64,000 bases of DNA from Lentisphaerota bacterium (lineage in GTDB: Bacteria; Verrucomicrobiota; Lentisphaeria; Victivallales; Victivallaceae): assembly GCA_015061605.1 (NCBI GenBank), contig SUWH01000012.1:26301-90300 (forward strand), given 5' to 3'. A program made the translations under genes and the position numbers. Shown piece after piece: positions 33,671-42,449 of the stretch; position 1 is the stretch's first letter; each line of letters opens with the position of its first letter. The notes under the pieces were generated by a model that was given only the letters and a program-made list of their open reading frames with translations, had not been told where the DNA came from and did not search any database.

Positions 33671-35299
33671 ATGAAGCTCATCCGGTACGGCAGGCTCATC
33701 AGGAGCTTTTCAACAGCGGCGATCTTCTGTGCCGCGTTGCTGTCTGCCGGATGTGCGCATAATTCAAGTGAACGGGATTTTGCCGCTGTTTCCGCTCATC
33801 TGGAGCGCGGCGGCACCGTTTACGGAATATTTACCCGCAATGCCTCTCTGCTTGACGGGATGAAAAACTGTTTTGAACAGTTTGAACAAATCATCAGCAG
33901 TGCAAAATATACCGAAGCCGAAAAGAATGCCGCAAGACAGCGTATCGCCGGTGTACAGGCGGCGTGGCATCTTGCCGGATTTCATAATATCAACGGTTTG
34001 GGGATGAGTTCAGTACCGAAAGACGGAGGGATTTTTTCCAACCGGATATTTTTATCTGCCGATCCGGGATCTGACGGAGCATTGAACCGGCTCGTGTGCC
34101 GGGAAAATAAGGATGTTTCCATCCTTTTTGAGCGTTTGCCCCGTGAAACTTTTCTTGCGGCAGGAATCAATGTTTCCGGTAAAAATATTTTGACTTTGCT
34201 CAATGAATCCGGTTCTGCCGGAGAAAGAATACTGCGGGGACTGCCTCCGGGATTTCCGGTCGAAGTTTTTGCTTCGGTCGAAGGGTGGCTGATTTTGGCT
34301 ATTGCCCGCAACGCGCTTTTGCCTCCTTCTGAAAACTGTATCATGCTGCAGATCCCTGATCCGGAGGGAAAACTTTTTGCGCTGGCAGCTGTGATCGTCC
34401 GCCGCAGACAAGCCGCTCCGATGGAAACCCGCATCGTTCTGCCGCTGGTCGATGAAACCATTTATCTTGATAGTCCGGTGGTAAAAAAAGCTGACGGCAA
34501 GCTGTTTATTTACAGCAGTGCCAAAGCGGAAGAGCTTTTTGAAAAACGCTCCAATGGAACTTTGCTGAAGCATCCGGAATTTCTCCGTTACGCCAAAAAT
34601 ATCCGTCTCAATGGCAGTGCATTTACTTACAATCGCAAACTTGCCGTCCCCGGCAGAGCTTTTGTCAGTGAAATACCGTTTGCCGGAGTTTTGATCCCGC
34701 TTGAAGAATGCGGCAATTTCGGGGTGTTGAGTTGTCATAAGAACGGCTGGCTGTGGCAGGAAAACAGCGACAGTGATTTGTCCGGAGCCGCCGGAGATGC
34801 CGGACTTTACCGCCTGGCCGGTAAAATGATCCTGCCGCAGAAAAAGAATTCCACACCGGGAAAAACTGCCGCCGTAAACAGAACGATCCCGCGTCCGGCA
34901 GGTGACCATTGTCCAAAAGCATTGAAAAAACTTTATGCCGATCTGACCAGATATGCTGAACAAAATCAGAATAAATTTCCGGAATTTGCCGGAATCAAAT
35001 CTTTGAAACAGGTTTTTCCAAAATTCCGGAATCCTGCCGGAGGGAAAATTTTCTATTTCGGAGCATCCGGGCGGCAGGCAAATCTCCCGCTGGCAATAAG
35101 CTGTCACCGCAAACTGTTCGACAGTTTCTGCGTGCTGTACGCAGACGGTACAGTGCGCACATATAAACTTGAACGTGCCGGCAGCTGCCGGAGAATAATA
35201 AGTTTTCTTTACACCGTCCACCGGTGGGAAGCAAAGTTGTTTCAACACCTGATAAGGCAGGCTCAACAGCTGGATGAAGAGTCCGCAAAAAAGGAGTAA
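33671..35299 (+). CDS. Lipoprotein of unknown function with pseudopilin-like C-terminal segment
   Basis: A 542-residue predicted lipoprotein: basic N-terminus, hydrophobic stretch and lipobox LLSAG before Cys28. The long central part (about 50-400) is unrecognised. The last 130 residues read like the C-terminal half of the H-X9-DG pseudopilins of Lentisphaerota: LYADLTRYAEQNQNKFPE and FCVLYADGTVRTYKLE. The pilin-like N-terminal helix is absent, so it is probably membrane-anchored and may interact with or mimic such proteins. It follows asd and precedes the HTH gene with small gaps. No obvious ribosome-binding site precedes the ATG. Confidence 0.65.
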   Translation: MKLIRYGRLIRSFSTAAIFCAALLSAGCAHNSSERDFAAVSAHLERGGTVYGIFTRNASLLDGMKNCFEQFEQIISSAKYTEAEKNAARQRIAGVQAAWHLAGFHNINGLGMSSVPKDGGIFSNRIFLSADPGSDGALNRLVCRENKDVSILFERLPRETFLAAGINVSGKNILTLLNESGSAGERILRGLPPGFPVEVFASVEGWLILAIARNALLPPSENCIMLQIPDPEGKLFALAAVIVRRRQAAPMETRIVLPLVDETIYLDSPVVKKADGKLFIYSSAKAEELFEKRSNGTLLKHPEFLRYAKNIRLNGSAFTYNRKLAVPGRAFVSEIPFAGVLIPLEECGNFGVLSCHKNGWLWQENSDSDLSGAAGDAGLYRLAGKMILPQKKNSTPGKTAAVNRTIPRPAGDHCPKALKKLYADLTRYAEQNQNKFPEFAGIKSLKQVFPKFRNPAGGKIFYFGASGRQANLPLAISCHRKLFDSFCVLYADGTVRTYKLERAGSCRRIISFLYTVHRWEAKLFQHLIRQAQQLDEESAKKE

Positions 35300-35305
35300 A
35301 TCATT

Positions 35306-35857
35306 ATGCCGGAAGATCAAAACAATAATAAACGGGAAGCTAAAAAAGTCAATAACGACTTTTTCCGCGCTCTCGATGAATGTGCTGAAGCACTCTCTCT
35401 GGATGAGCTTTCCAGAATCAGCGGAGTGAAAATCGAACTGCTGCGCCGCTATCTTGACCGTAAAGTGCGTACCGTCCGCACGGAGACCTGGGACAAAATA
35501 TACCCGGTTCTCAAACCATACCTCGAAGGTCCCGTCCCGCCGCAGGAACCCCCGCCGCGTATCGGCAGTACCTACCGCCGCCACCCCGAACTGGTGGAAA
35601 TGCTCAGCGAACAAAAAGTCCTGCTCGATGAATTTGCCATATTCTCCGATGCGGAGAAAAAAGGTATCATCAAAGAGTTTACCGAAGTTCTGGGAAGTAA
35701 AGCCGCCCCAACGGAATTTGAAAGTCTCAACAATCTGGAAAATCAGATCATGGGGCTTTTCCTCGCCATGGAACCATCTGTGCGCGAAGAGCAGTTGTCC
35801 AAACTTACGGCACGTGCCACCGCTGAAGTGCGCCGCCGCCGCAATAATTTATTTTAA
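35306..35857 (+). CDS. Small helix-turn-helix protein
   Basis: A 183-residue cytoplasmic protein. Residues of about 28-65 look like an XRE-type helix-turn-helix (LSLDELSRISGVKIELLRRY followed by ETWDKIYPVLKPYL). The rest is highly charged and helical and ends RRRRNNLF, with no known family. A good ribosome-binding site (AAAGGAG) precedes the ATG. It lies between the lipoprotein and purO genes in a compact plus-strand run and may regulate that run; its target is unknown. Confidence 0.65.
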   Translation: MPEDQNNNKREAKKVNNDFFRALDECAEALSLDELSRISGVKIELLRRYLDRKVRTVRTETWDKIYPVLKPYLEGPVPPQEPPPRIGSTYRRHPELVEMLSEQKVLLDEFAIFSDAEKKGIIKEFTEVLGSKAAPTEFESLNNLENQIMGLFLAMEPSVREEQLSKLTARATAEVRRRRNNLF

Positions 35858-35877
35858 TCATCATAGGAGAAAAAATC

Positions 35878-36513
35878 ATGTATATCGGAAGAATCGTCGC
35901 TTTCGGAATGACCAAAGACGGACGCCCCTGCGCCATGTACCGCGTTTCATCCCGTTCGTTCCCCAACCGCCGCGCGGTTGAAAACAACGGCAACATCGCC
36001 ATCATTCCCCGTGAAGGCGCCGAAGGCGATCTCGCCAAAAACCCATATATCAGCTACAACTGTCTGCGTGTCGCCGGTGAATGGGCGATCGCTACCAACG
36101 GTTCCCAGACCGACCCCATCACCGAGAAGATCGCCGCCGGTATGCCGGTTCGCGATGCCATCACCATGTGCCTTCTGGCGATGGATTATGAAAAAGATTC
36201 CCTTGACACCCCGCGCGTGGTCGCCGTGGTCGGACGCAAATCCAAACTCGGCTATCTCGGCATCGTCCGCAAAGATGCGGTGATGGTTCGTGAATTCAAA
36301 CTGGAACCCGGTGTCGCCCGCTACATCTCCACCTACGAGTGCAACGCTCCCTGCGACACCAATGTCGATACCGACTTTGATGCCGCCTGTGAAAACTGCG
36401 CGGTCCAGTATGTGGTCAACGGCGGTGTTTTCGCCGACTTTGAAAACCCGGTGACCAGTGCCGCCGCCATCGCTACCGAAGACGGATTTGCTCTGGCGAC
36501 CCTCGTTTGCTGA
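35878..36513 (+). CDS. purO: IMP cyclohydrolase, archaeal PurO type
   Basis: A 211-residue enzyme that closes FAICAR to IMP, the last step of purine synthesis. It matches the archaeal PurO family from end to end: MYIGRIVAFG, YRVSSRSFPNR, NPYISYNCLRVAG, NGSQTDPITEKIAAGMPVRD and LLAMDYEKDSLDTPR. Most bacteria use the unrelated bifunctional PurH instead, so this gene was probably gained from, or is shared with, archaea. The start is preceded by AGGAGAAAAAATC. The next gene, 12 bases on, is a family-B polymerase, another archaeal-looking protein. Confidence 0.92.
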   Translation: MYIGRIVAFGMTKDGRPCAMYRVSSRSFPNRRAVENNGNIAIIPREGAEGDLAKNPYISYNCLRVAGEWAIATNGSQTDPITEKIAAGMPVRDAITMCLLAMDYEKDSLDTPRVVAVVGRKSKLGYLGIVRKDAVMVREFKLEPGVARYISTYECNAPCDTNVDTDFDAACENCAVQYVVNGGVFADFENPVTSAAAIATEDGFALATLVC

Positions 36514-36525
36514 AAGAGTTGAGCT

Positions 36526-38517
36526 ATGGACAGGATCGTTGCTGCTGAAGTCACCGCTTTGAATGCGGAGATCTTTGTCCGTGATACTGCCGGGAAACTT
36601 TCCCGGCAATTTATGCCCTTTTCCCCCTGGTGTCTGGCGGAAAAGGGCGTTTCTGTACCGGAGGGGGCGGTGGAGACCGCACTTTCCGGTACGGCTCCGC
36701 TGAACCGGCGGTTTGAATTTTCTTCACTTGAAGTTTATGAAAACGCGCTGCCGGAGTTGAAAAAAACTCCCGGTGTACTGACCGTCCGCGATTTGAGCTG
36801 TCAATTTTTCAGCACATCAAACTTGCGGCTCTTTGCCGGAATGGATTTCAACGAACTTGTCCGGATGCAGTTCGCTGTTACCGTTTCAGCAGATGAAAAA
36901 TCGGTCGAAGCAATTGAAGTTTCTGACAACAGAGGTTTTGCCGCCCGGTTCGATATTGACAATTGCGGCGGTGAATTGGAGATACTTGCCGCATTCAATG
37001 CGGCAGTCAAAGAGCGCGATCCTGATTTAATTGAGGGCTTCAATATCTTCCGCACCGATTTGCCGTTTTTGGAAAAACGGGCGAAAAAGTTGAAGTTCAC
37101 CTTTGACTGCGGCAGAGACGGGAAAGGTTTTTCCTCCCGCAAAAGCCGTTTCCCGGTGGCGGAAAAACAGATCAGTTGTACCCGTTATGCTCTTTACGGA
37201 CGGCATATTATCGATATTTACCATTTACTGCTCTTTTACGATGCTGTTCACCGCGATTTTGAGACTTTTGAACTTGAATATCTGAAAAGTTACTTCCACA
37301 TTCCGGAAAATTCCGGGATCTGCGACACGGTGCGGGAGTTGAGCGCACTTCTGCTTCCCGCCTCATTTTACAAGTGCTGTACCTTGCCGTTGAATCTGCA
37401 AGATGCCGTCCTGCGCGGTTCCGGTGCGGCCCTGGATGCTCTGTTTATCGCCGAATATCAGCGTGCCGGAGCTTCTGTACCCTATCCGGAAGAAGCCCGC
37501 CGCTTTGCCGGAGCATTGACCGGCGCCGGAGAAGCCGGAGTTTATCATAATGTGCGCCATTGTGACGTGCGTTCACTTTATCCATCATTGCTATTGTATC
37601 TTGACCGTGCTCCGGTGCGGGATGAGCTTGGAATATTTTTAAAACTGCTCCGGCAGCTGCGTGAGTTCCGGTTGAATGCCAAAGACCGCGCCAAAGCTGC
37701 TTCAGGAAGCGAAAAACAGCGCTTCAACGCCTTGCAGAATACTTTCAAAATTTTGATCAACTCATTTTACGGTTATCTCGGATTTGCCCAGGGAAGTTTC
37801 AACGATTATGCGCTTGCCGAAACTGTCACTGCTGCCGGACGGGAGATATTGAGCAAACTGGCGCAGAAACTTGAAGCTCTTGATGCCAAAATTCTGGAAA
37901 TGGATACCGACGGCATATATTTTACCATGCCGGAAAATTCCGACAGTGATTTTGATATGCAGATAATCAGTGTCCTGCCTCCGGGGATCGAACTGGAATT
38001 TGATGCAGTTTATCCGGCGATGTACTGTTATAAAGCCAAAAATTATGCGCTGCTGAATGCAGACGGTTCCATCAGCGTTTCCGGAGCCGCACTCAAATCC
38101 CGCGCTCTGGAAAATTTTCAGCGGCGGTTTATCCAATGCGTTCTGCAAGCAAAACTGACCGGTAAACCGGATTTGATCGAAACGTGTTACAGTGAACTTA
38201 AAACTTCCATAACCAACCGTACCATTGCGCTTTCTGATCTGGTCAAAAGTGAAGTTTTGAGCGATTCCCCGGAAAACTACAAACGCAAACAGAATACTCC
38301 CGGTTTCCGCCGTTCCGCTCCGTATGAACTTGCGCTGGCTTCTGATAAAAAGTTCCGTGCCGGAGACAAAGTTGAATTTTATGTCACAGGGACCAAAGCC
38401 AAACTGCCGGTGGTCGGCAACTCCAAATTATTGAGCGATGCTGATCCGGCAGTGCGTGACGAAAACAGTGCCTATTATCTCAATAAACTTGATGATTTAT
38501 ACAACCAATTCAAATAG
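36526..38517 (+). CDS. Family-B DNA polymerase with degenerate exonuclease motifs
   Basis: A 663-residue archaeal-like family-B DNA polymerase. Polymerase motif A is DVRSLYPS at 347-354, motif B is KILINSFYGYLG (Lys408 to Gly419) and motif C is DTDG at 460-463, so synthesis should be possible. The proofreading domain looks damaged: where family members have DIE in ExoI (after a GMxFxxLxRxQ lead-in) this protein reads AVT (117-119), and the ExoIII tyrosine is replaced, while the ExoII Asn/Asp pair (Asn173, Asp178) is kept. The usual thumb region is short. It may serve in repair or translesion synthesis. It follows purO closely and is followed by an M20 amidohydrolase gene. Confidence 0.88.
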   Translation: MDRIVAAEVTALNAEIFVRDTAGKLSRQFMPFSPWCLAEKGVSVPEGAVETALSGTAPLNRRFEFSSLEVYENALPELKKTPGVLTVRDLSCQFFSTSNLRLFAGMDFNELVRMQFAVTVSADEKSVEAIEVSDNRGFAARFDIDNCGGELEILAAFNAAVKERDPDLIEGFNIFRTDLPFLEKRAKKLKFTFDCGRDGKGFSSRKSRFPVAEKQISCTRYALYGRHIIDIYHLLLFYDAVHRDFETFELEYLKSYFHIPENSGICDTVRELSALLLPASFYKCCTLPLNLQDAVLRGSGAALDALFIAEYQRAGASVPYPEEARRFAGALTGAGEAGVYHNVRHCDVRSLYPSLLLYLDRAPVRDELGIFLKLLRQLREFRLNAKDRAKAASGSEKQRFNALQNTFKILINSFYGYLGFAQGSFNDYALAETVTAAGREILSKLAQKLEALDAKILEMDTDGIYFTMPENSDSDFDMQIISVLPPGIELEFDAVYPAMYCYKAKNYALLNADGSISVSGAALKSRALENFQRRFIQCVLQAKLTGKPDLIETCYSELKTSITNRTIALSDLVKSEVLSDSPENYKRKQNTPGFRRSAPYELALASDKKFRAGDKVEFYVTGTKAKLPVVGNSKLLSDADPAVRDENSAYYLNKLDDLYNQFK

Positions 38518-38528
38518 AGGGGATCATT

Positions 38529-39695
38529 ATGAGTGATGTACAGAAGTTTTTACAGCTCGTGGAAGCTCACAGCAGAGAATTGGACAATTTGAGTATGGAG
38601 GTCTGGAAAAATCCGGAACTTGCTTTCAAAGAGTTCACCGCGTGCAGACTTCAGTGCGATCTGCTGAAAAAATGGGGTTTTTCCGTCACGGAAAACTATT
38701 GCGGTTTTGAAACCGCCTACCGCTGTGAATACGGCAGCGGTTCGCCCGCGTTTGCCATTACTTCTGAATACGATGCTCTGCCCGGTATCGGACACGGCTG
38801 CGGCCACAATCTTATTTGCGGAGCTGCACTTGGCGCATTCATCGCCTTGACTGAATATATGAAAGCCAACAACATTCCCGGTAAAGTCGTGCTGCTCGGA
38901 ACTCCTGCTGAAGAAAGCGGCAGCAGCAAGGTGAAAATCGTTGATTCCGGCGCATTGGATGGGGTCGATGCCGCGATGATGGTGCACGCTTCATGGCGCA
39001 CCACTCTTGATACCGGATGTTTGAGCATCAAACGTTTTGATGTGGTATTCAAAGGAAAAGCCTCTCATGCCAGCGGTTCACCTCATCTGGGTATCAACGC
39101 ACTTGATGCGGTCAATCTTACCTTTGCCGGAGTCAATGCCTGGCGGCAGCAGCTCCCGGAAAGTTCCCGTATCCACGGCATCGTCACCGAAGGCGGTCTC
39201 AAACCCAATATCACCCCTGAACGCGCCGGATGCTGCTTCTTTGTTCGCGCCGACAATCCGGAATGGCAGGAAAAGATGAATAACCGTTTCCTTGATATCA
39301 TCAAAGGTGCGGCACTTATGACCGGTTGTGAATATGAGATCCAGCCCTATAACGCCGGTACCAAGGCTCGCAAACCGAACTGCTTGATGAATCAGGTCTG
39401 GATGGAGAATATCGGAGAACTGGGCAGTCCGGTAGATTTGAGTTTCGGCCCCGGTCGCGGCTCATCGGATTTCGGCAATGTTTCGCAGGCGGTTCCGGCT
39501 ATCCATCCCTATATCGGCATTTCTGAAAGTCACACCGAAATCGCCGGACACTCTGCCGCGCTTTGCGAAGCGGCGGGCAAACCGTATGCCTTGAGCCAGA
39601 TGCACAGGGCTTCTGCCGCGATGGCAGCTGTCGGCTTGAAAGTTCTGACCGACAGCGCATTCCGCGAACAGATAAAGGCAGAGTTCAATAAATAA
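38529..39695 (+). CDS. M20-family amidohydrolase (AbgB/PM20D2-like)
   Basis: A 388-residue cytoplasmic metal-dependent hydrolase of the M20D group. The metal-binding motif GHGCGHNLICGAAL, the Glu pair in GTPAEESGSSK, and the dimerisation-domain signature VVFKGKASHASGSPHLGINA are all present. Relatives split amide bonds in N-acyl amino acids, p-aminobenzoyl-glutamate or dipeptides. A strong ribosome-binding site (AGAGGGGATC) precedes the ATG, and the gene is the last of the plus-strand run from asd. It is convergent with lpxB. Confidence 0.88.
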   Translation: MSDVQKFLQLVEAHSRELDNLSMEVWKNPELAFKEFTACRLQCDLLKKWGFSVTENYCGFETAYRCEYGSGSPAFAITSEYDALPGIGHGCGHNLICGAALGAFIALTEYMKANNIPGKVVLLGTPAEESGSSKVKIVDSGALDGVDAAMMVHASWRTTLDTGCLSIKRFDVVFKGKASHASGSPHLGINALDAVNLTFAGVNAWRQQLPESSRIHGIVTEGGLKPNITPERAGCCFFVRADNPEWQEKMNNRFLDIIKGAALMTGCEYEIQPYNAGTKARKPNCLMNQVWMENIGELGSPVDLSFGPGRGSSDFGNVSQAVPAIHPYIGISESHTEIAGHSAALCEAAGKPYALSQMHRASAAMAAVGLKVLTDSAFREQIKAEFNK

Positions 39696-39744
39696 GTGAA
39701 TACAGCCCCCCCGGTATTGAAATCCGGGGTGGCGATATTGAAAA

Positions 39745-39758
39745 CCGGAATGTTCCGG
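39745..39758 (-). terminator. Possible terminator of lpxB between convergent genes
   Basis: CCGGAA and TTCCGG form a short inverted repeat that, on the minus strand, is followed by a GGTTTTC tract 14 bases after the lpxB stop. A second weak stem (CCCCGG with CCGGGG, near 39712-39728) could act on the plus strand. Both are weak. Confidence 0.35.
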
Positions 39759-39771
39759 GAGTTGAAACAGA

Positions 39772-40923
39772 TTATTTTACGGTCATGCACTCCCGGGCGA
39801 CCCGTTCTGCCACGGAGGTGTTATTGGGATTGCGCAGAGCGTCGGAGACCTCTTTCATTCCTGCTTCGACTTCGGCACGTCTGGAACCGCCGGGGAGGAT
39901 GGCTTCGATTGCCGGGAGCAGTTCTTCCGGAGCGAAGTGCCACTGCAGAAACTCTTGAAACACCTCTTTGTTGGCAATGATATTGACCATGGTAAAAAAT
40001 CCCCGGTAAAGTTTGACCAGAATTTTTGCCAGAGCCAGTGTCATAAGATTGAGCTTGTATCCGACGACCAGCGGCAAACCGGAAAGCGCACATTCAACTG
40101 TTACTGTGCCGCTGGCGGCAAGTCCGGTTCCGGCGGTCTGCATCCAGACACCGGTATCGCCGGTACTGATGGAAATTTCCGGACAATCGGAGTGTCGTGC
40201 GCGATATTTTTCAATTTTCTTTTTACATATATTGGCTATTTTCTCGCGGGGGGCGGCGAGGTGGAACTTCAAATCCGGATGTTTTTTGGCAAGTTGGCTG
40301 ATGGTGTCGAGCATGGGAACAAGGAGCTTGTCTATCTCCATTTTTCTGCTGCCCGGGAGCAGTAAAAAGGTGTCGGGATCACGGACGAGCGAGGGATCGA
40401 GCCGGGAAGAAACGATTTCACTCAAGGGGTGTCCGACAAAGGTGGCTTTCAAAGGAGTAGGAGCAAAAACTTCTTCTTCAAAGGGGAAAATGACCAGCAT
40501 TTTGGAACATATCCTCGCCAATACCGGCAGTCTCCATTTTGCCCATACCCACAGATGAGGACAGACATACCAGATCACCGGAATTTTTGCACGGTGCATT
40601 GCCAGGGCGAAAAGCAGATTGAATCCCGGATAGTCGATAAGTATCACCGCATCGGGGCGTTCAGCTTTAGCTTCTTTAACCAGTTTGAAGTAAATCTTTA
40701 TAAAGGTGAAAAGGATTCTGGTCACTTCAAAGATGCCGACGACTCCGAGTTCCGTGGAATCTACCTTGACCGGGACACCGGCAGCCATCATTTTCGGGCC
40801 GCCCATACCGGTGATATTGACCTCTTCATGGTATTCTTTTCCCAATTTGCGCAGTTGTTGAGCAAGTTCAGCGCCGTACATATCGCCGGAGGCTTCACCG
40901 GCTATTATCCAGAAATTTTTCAT
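39772..40923 (-). CDS. lpxB: Lipid-A-disaccharide synthase
   Basis: A peripheral inner-membrane glycosyltransferase that joins UDP-diacylglucosamine with lipid X to form the lipid A disaccharide. I take the ATG at 40923 (preceded by AAGGGAAAAT) rather than the upstream codon at 40962, since homology starts at MKNFWIIAGEASGDMYGAEL; this gives 383 residues. GMGGPKMMAAGV, DYPGFNLLFA, YVCPHLWVWAKWR, FVGHPL and LLPGSRKMEID are typical. It indicates a lipopolysaccharide-containing outer membrane. Other lpx genes are not in the window. Confidence 0.95.
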   Translation of the reverse strand: MKNFWIIAGEASGDMYGAELAQQLRKLGKEYHEEVNITGMGGPKMMAAGVPVKVDSTELGVVGIFEVTRILFTFIKIYFKLVKEAKAERPDAVILIDYPGFNLLFALAMHRAKIPVIWYVCPHLWVWAKWRLPVLARICSKMLVIFPFEEEVFAPTPLKATFVGHPLSEIVSSRLDPSLVRDPDTFLLLPGSRKMEIDKLLVPMLDTISQLAKKHPDLKFHLAAPREKIANICKKKIEKYRARHSDCPEISISTGDTGVWMQTAGTGLAASGTVTVECALSGLPLVVGYKLNLMTLALAKILVKLYRGFFTMVNIIANKEVFQEFLQWHFAPEELLPAIEAILPGGSRRAEVEAGMKEVSDALRNPNNTSVAERVARECMTVK

Positions 40924-40956
40924 ATTTTCCCTTGTCTTGAACAATTTTTCAGCATT

Positions 40957-40985
40957 ACGCATTTGAAAAACTCTTTCAGATGCGT
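40957..40985. promoter_or_regulatory. Divergent promoters of lpxB and the zinc-ribbon gene around a 12-bp inverted repeat
   Basis: ACGCATTTGAAA (40957-40968) and TTTCAGATGCGT (40974-40985) are inverted repeats with one mismatch and a five-base loop. The repeat coincides with the plus-strand promoter TTGAAA (40963-40968), 17 bases, TATTTT (40986-40991). A minus-strand promoter, TTGAAA (41024-41019), 17 bases, TATCTT (41001-40996), lies next to it. The repeat could be an operator or, in the lpxB transcript, a leader hairpin. Confidence 0.45.
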
Positions 40986-41045
40986 TATTTTAAATAAGAT
41001 AATACTTGAGAGAGGATTTTTCAACTGACAGGCGAAAATTATTAT

Positions 41046-41267
41046 ATGGAAAAAGAGATAAAAAACGAAAACAGAACACCTTTTCTGTTGGAAGGCGAAC
41101 GCTGTCCGCAGTGCAAGGAGCATCTGGTTCCGGCGGATCTGGAAAATTTCCCACGCTGCCCTTATTGCGATCACCGGTTCCCCAATAATGAAGAGTTGGA
41201 GGATTTTATTCTGAAACCGACTTTGCAGCGGTGGATGAGTCATACCTGCCAGCAGTTTCCGCGGTGA
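41046..41267 (+). CDS. Small zinc-ribbon protein
   Basis: A 73-residue protein with two CxxC knuckles: Cys20 and Cys23 (ERCPQCKEH) and Cys38 and Cys41 (RCPYCDHRF), the form of a zinc ribbon. The rest is charged, with one helix at the C-terminus. No specific family can be named; such proteins bind zinc and often contact nucleic acid or other proteins. It is divergent from lpxB and lies 51 bases before the LOG-family gene, with which it may be co-transcribed. Confidence 0.75.
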   Translation: MEKEIKNENRTPFLLEGERCPQCKEHLVPADLENFPRCPYCDHRFPNNEELEDFILKPTLQRWMSHTCQQFPR

Positions 41268-41318
41268 AGTGCGGTGGTGTCGGTTTAAAATAAATAAATT
41301 TCCGGTGTGGAGGAGAGT

Positions 41319-42008
41319 ATGGATCGTACAGACGGTGAAAATATGTTTAATCGCAATGGTTTTATGCCGATGGACTCCTGGCGGGTCCTGCGGATAATGG
41401 CTGAACTTATTGAGTCATTTGATACACTCAATCCGACCAAGGATATGTTTGTTTCGGTTTTCGGTTCAGCGCGGACAAAAGAGGATGCCCCGGATTATCT
41501 TTCTGCGGTAAAATGCGGACAGTTGCTGGTTAAAAACGGTTACAGTGTTATTACCGGCGGCGGCGGCGGCATCATGGAAGCTGCTTCCAAAGGCGCGTTT
41601 GAAGCCGGCGGCAATGTCGTCGGACTCAATATTGAACTTCCCATGGAACAGCATCCAAATAAATATCAGACCCAATCGCTCAATTTCCGCTATTTCTTTT
41701 TGCGCAAAGTGAGTTTCCTCAAATATTCCACGGCGTTTATCGTTTACCCCGGAGGTTTCGGCACATTGGATGAGCTTTCAGAAGTTCTTACCATGGTTCA
41801 GACCGGAAAAATCAATATGGTTCCTGTCATCTTTGTCGGTAAAAAATTCTATCAGGGATTGGTTGACTGGTTCAAAACCACATTGATCGATGAGGGGATG
41901 ATTTCACCGGAGGATATCGACCTTATCAAAGTCGTTGATACGGCTGAAGAAGCTGTGGATTTCCTCTGCGAATGCCACCGTTACGGCAAACGTACCACCG
42001 TCAAGTGA
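41319..42008 (+). CDS. LOG-family nucleotide phosphoribohydrolase-like protein
   Basis: A 229-residue Rossmann-fold protein of the LOG family (formerly annotated lysine decarboxylase). The family signature PGGFGTLDEL is present, as is the glycine-rich GGGGGIMEAASKGAFEAGG loop. Known members cleave AMP or cytokinin monophosphates to a free base and ribose 5-phosphate. I start at the ATG at 41319 because GGAGGAG lies right before it; a GTG at 41307 is in frame. Its stop is two bases from the first unit of the 180-bp repeat region. Confidence 0.9.
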   Translation: MDRTDGENMFNRNGFMPMDSWRVLRIMAELIESFDTLNPTKDMFVSVFGSARTKEDAPDYLSAVKCGQLLVKNGYSVITGGGGGIMEAASKGAFEAGGNVVGLNIELPMEQHPNKYQTQSLNFRYFFLRKVSFLKYSTAFIVYPGGFGTLDELSEVLTMVQTGKINMVPVIFVGKKFYQGLVDWFKTTLIDEGMISPEDIDLIKVVDTAEEAVDFLCECHRYGKRTTVK

Positions 42009-42010
42009 AA

Positions 42011-42449
42011 GCGGCAAACGTGCCGCTGCGAGGTGTCGCGCCCTTCCCGTTGGTCGGGCTTGATCGGGTTGCTTCGCAACAACCGCCGCAAGGCGGAATC
42101 AAACGCCACCTTGCCTGTCGTGCCGGAGGCGCGACAAAAGGCTCAACAGCCAGCAGCCCGGAATCAGGAGCGATATCACACAGCCGGGCGGCGGCAAACG
42201 TGCCGCTGCGAGGTGTCGCGCCCTTCCCGTTGGTCGGGCTTGATCGGGTTGCTTCGCAACAACCGCCGCAAGGCGGAATCAAACGCTACCTTGCCTGTCG
42301 TGCCGGAAGCGCGACAAAAGGCTCAACAGCCAGCAGCCCGGAATCAGGAGCGATATCACACAGCCGGGCGGCGGCAAACGTGCCGCAGCGAGGTGTCGCG
42401 CCCTTCCCGTTGGTCGGGCTTGATCGGGTTGCTTCGCAACAACCGCCGG
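42011..42449. repeat. Tandem array of a 180-bp GC-rich hairpin-rich repeat (2.4 copies)
   Basis: Two full copies (42011-42190, 42191-42370) and the first ~79 bases of a third (42371-42449) are almost identical; only about three bases differ. Each unit can fold into several hairpins: GCGGC/GCCGC at the unit start, CCCG/CGGG, GTTGC/GCAAC around a TTC loop, CCGCC/GGCGG around a GCAA loop, TGTCG/CGACA, and GCCCGG/CCGGGC at the end. In the third copy half of the CCGCC/GGCGG hairpin is deleted. Composition and lack of ribosome-binding sites argue against coding. It lies between the convergent LOG and Na/Pi-cotransporter genes. Confidence 0.9.

Noticed and set aside
34052..35614. A 520-codon frame antisense to the lipoprotein and HTH genes
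   Set aside because: It runs opposite two better-supported genes with a signal peptide and ribosome-binding sites; its product has no recognisable domain.
42011..42449. CRISPR array
   Set aside because: Repeats are contiguous 180-bp units without spacers, and no cas gene is present.
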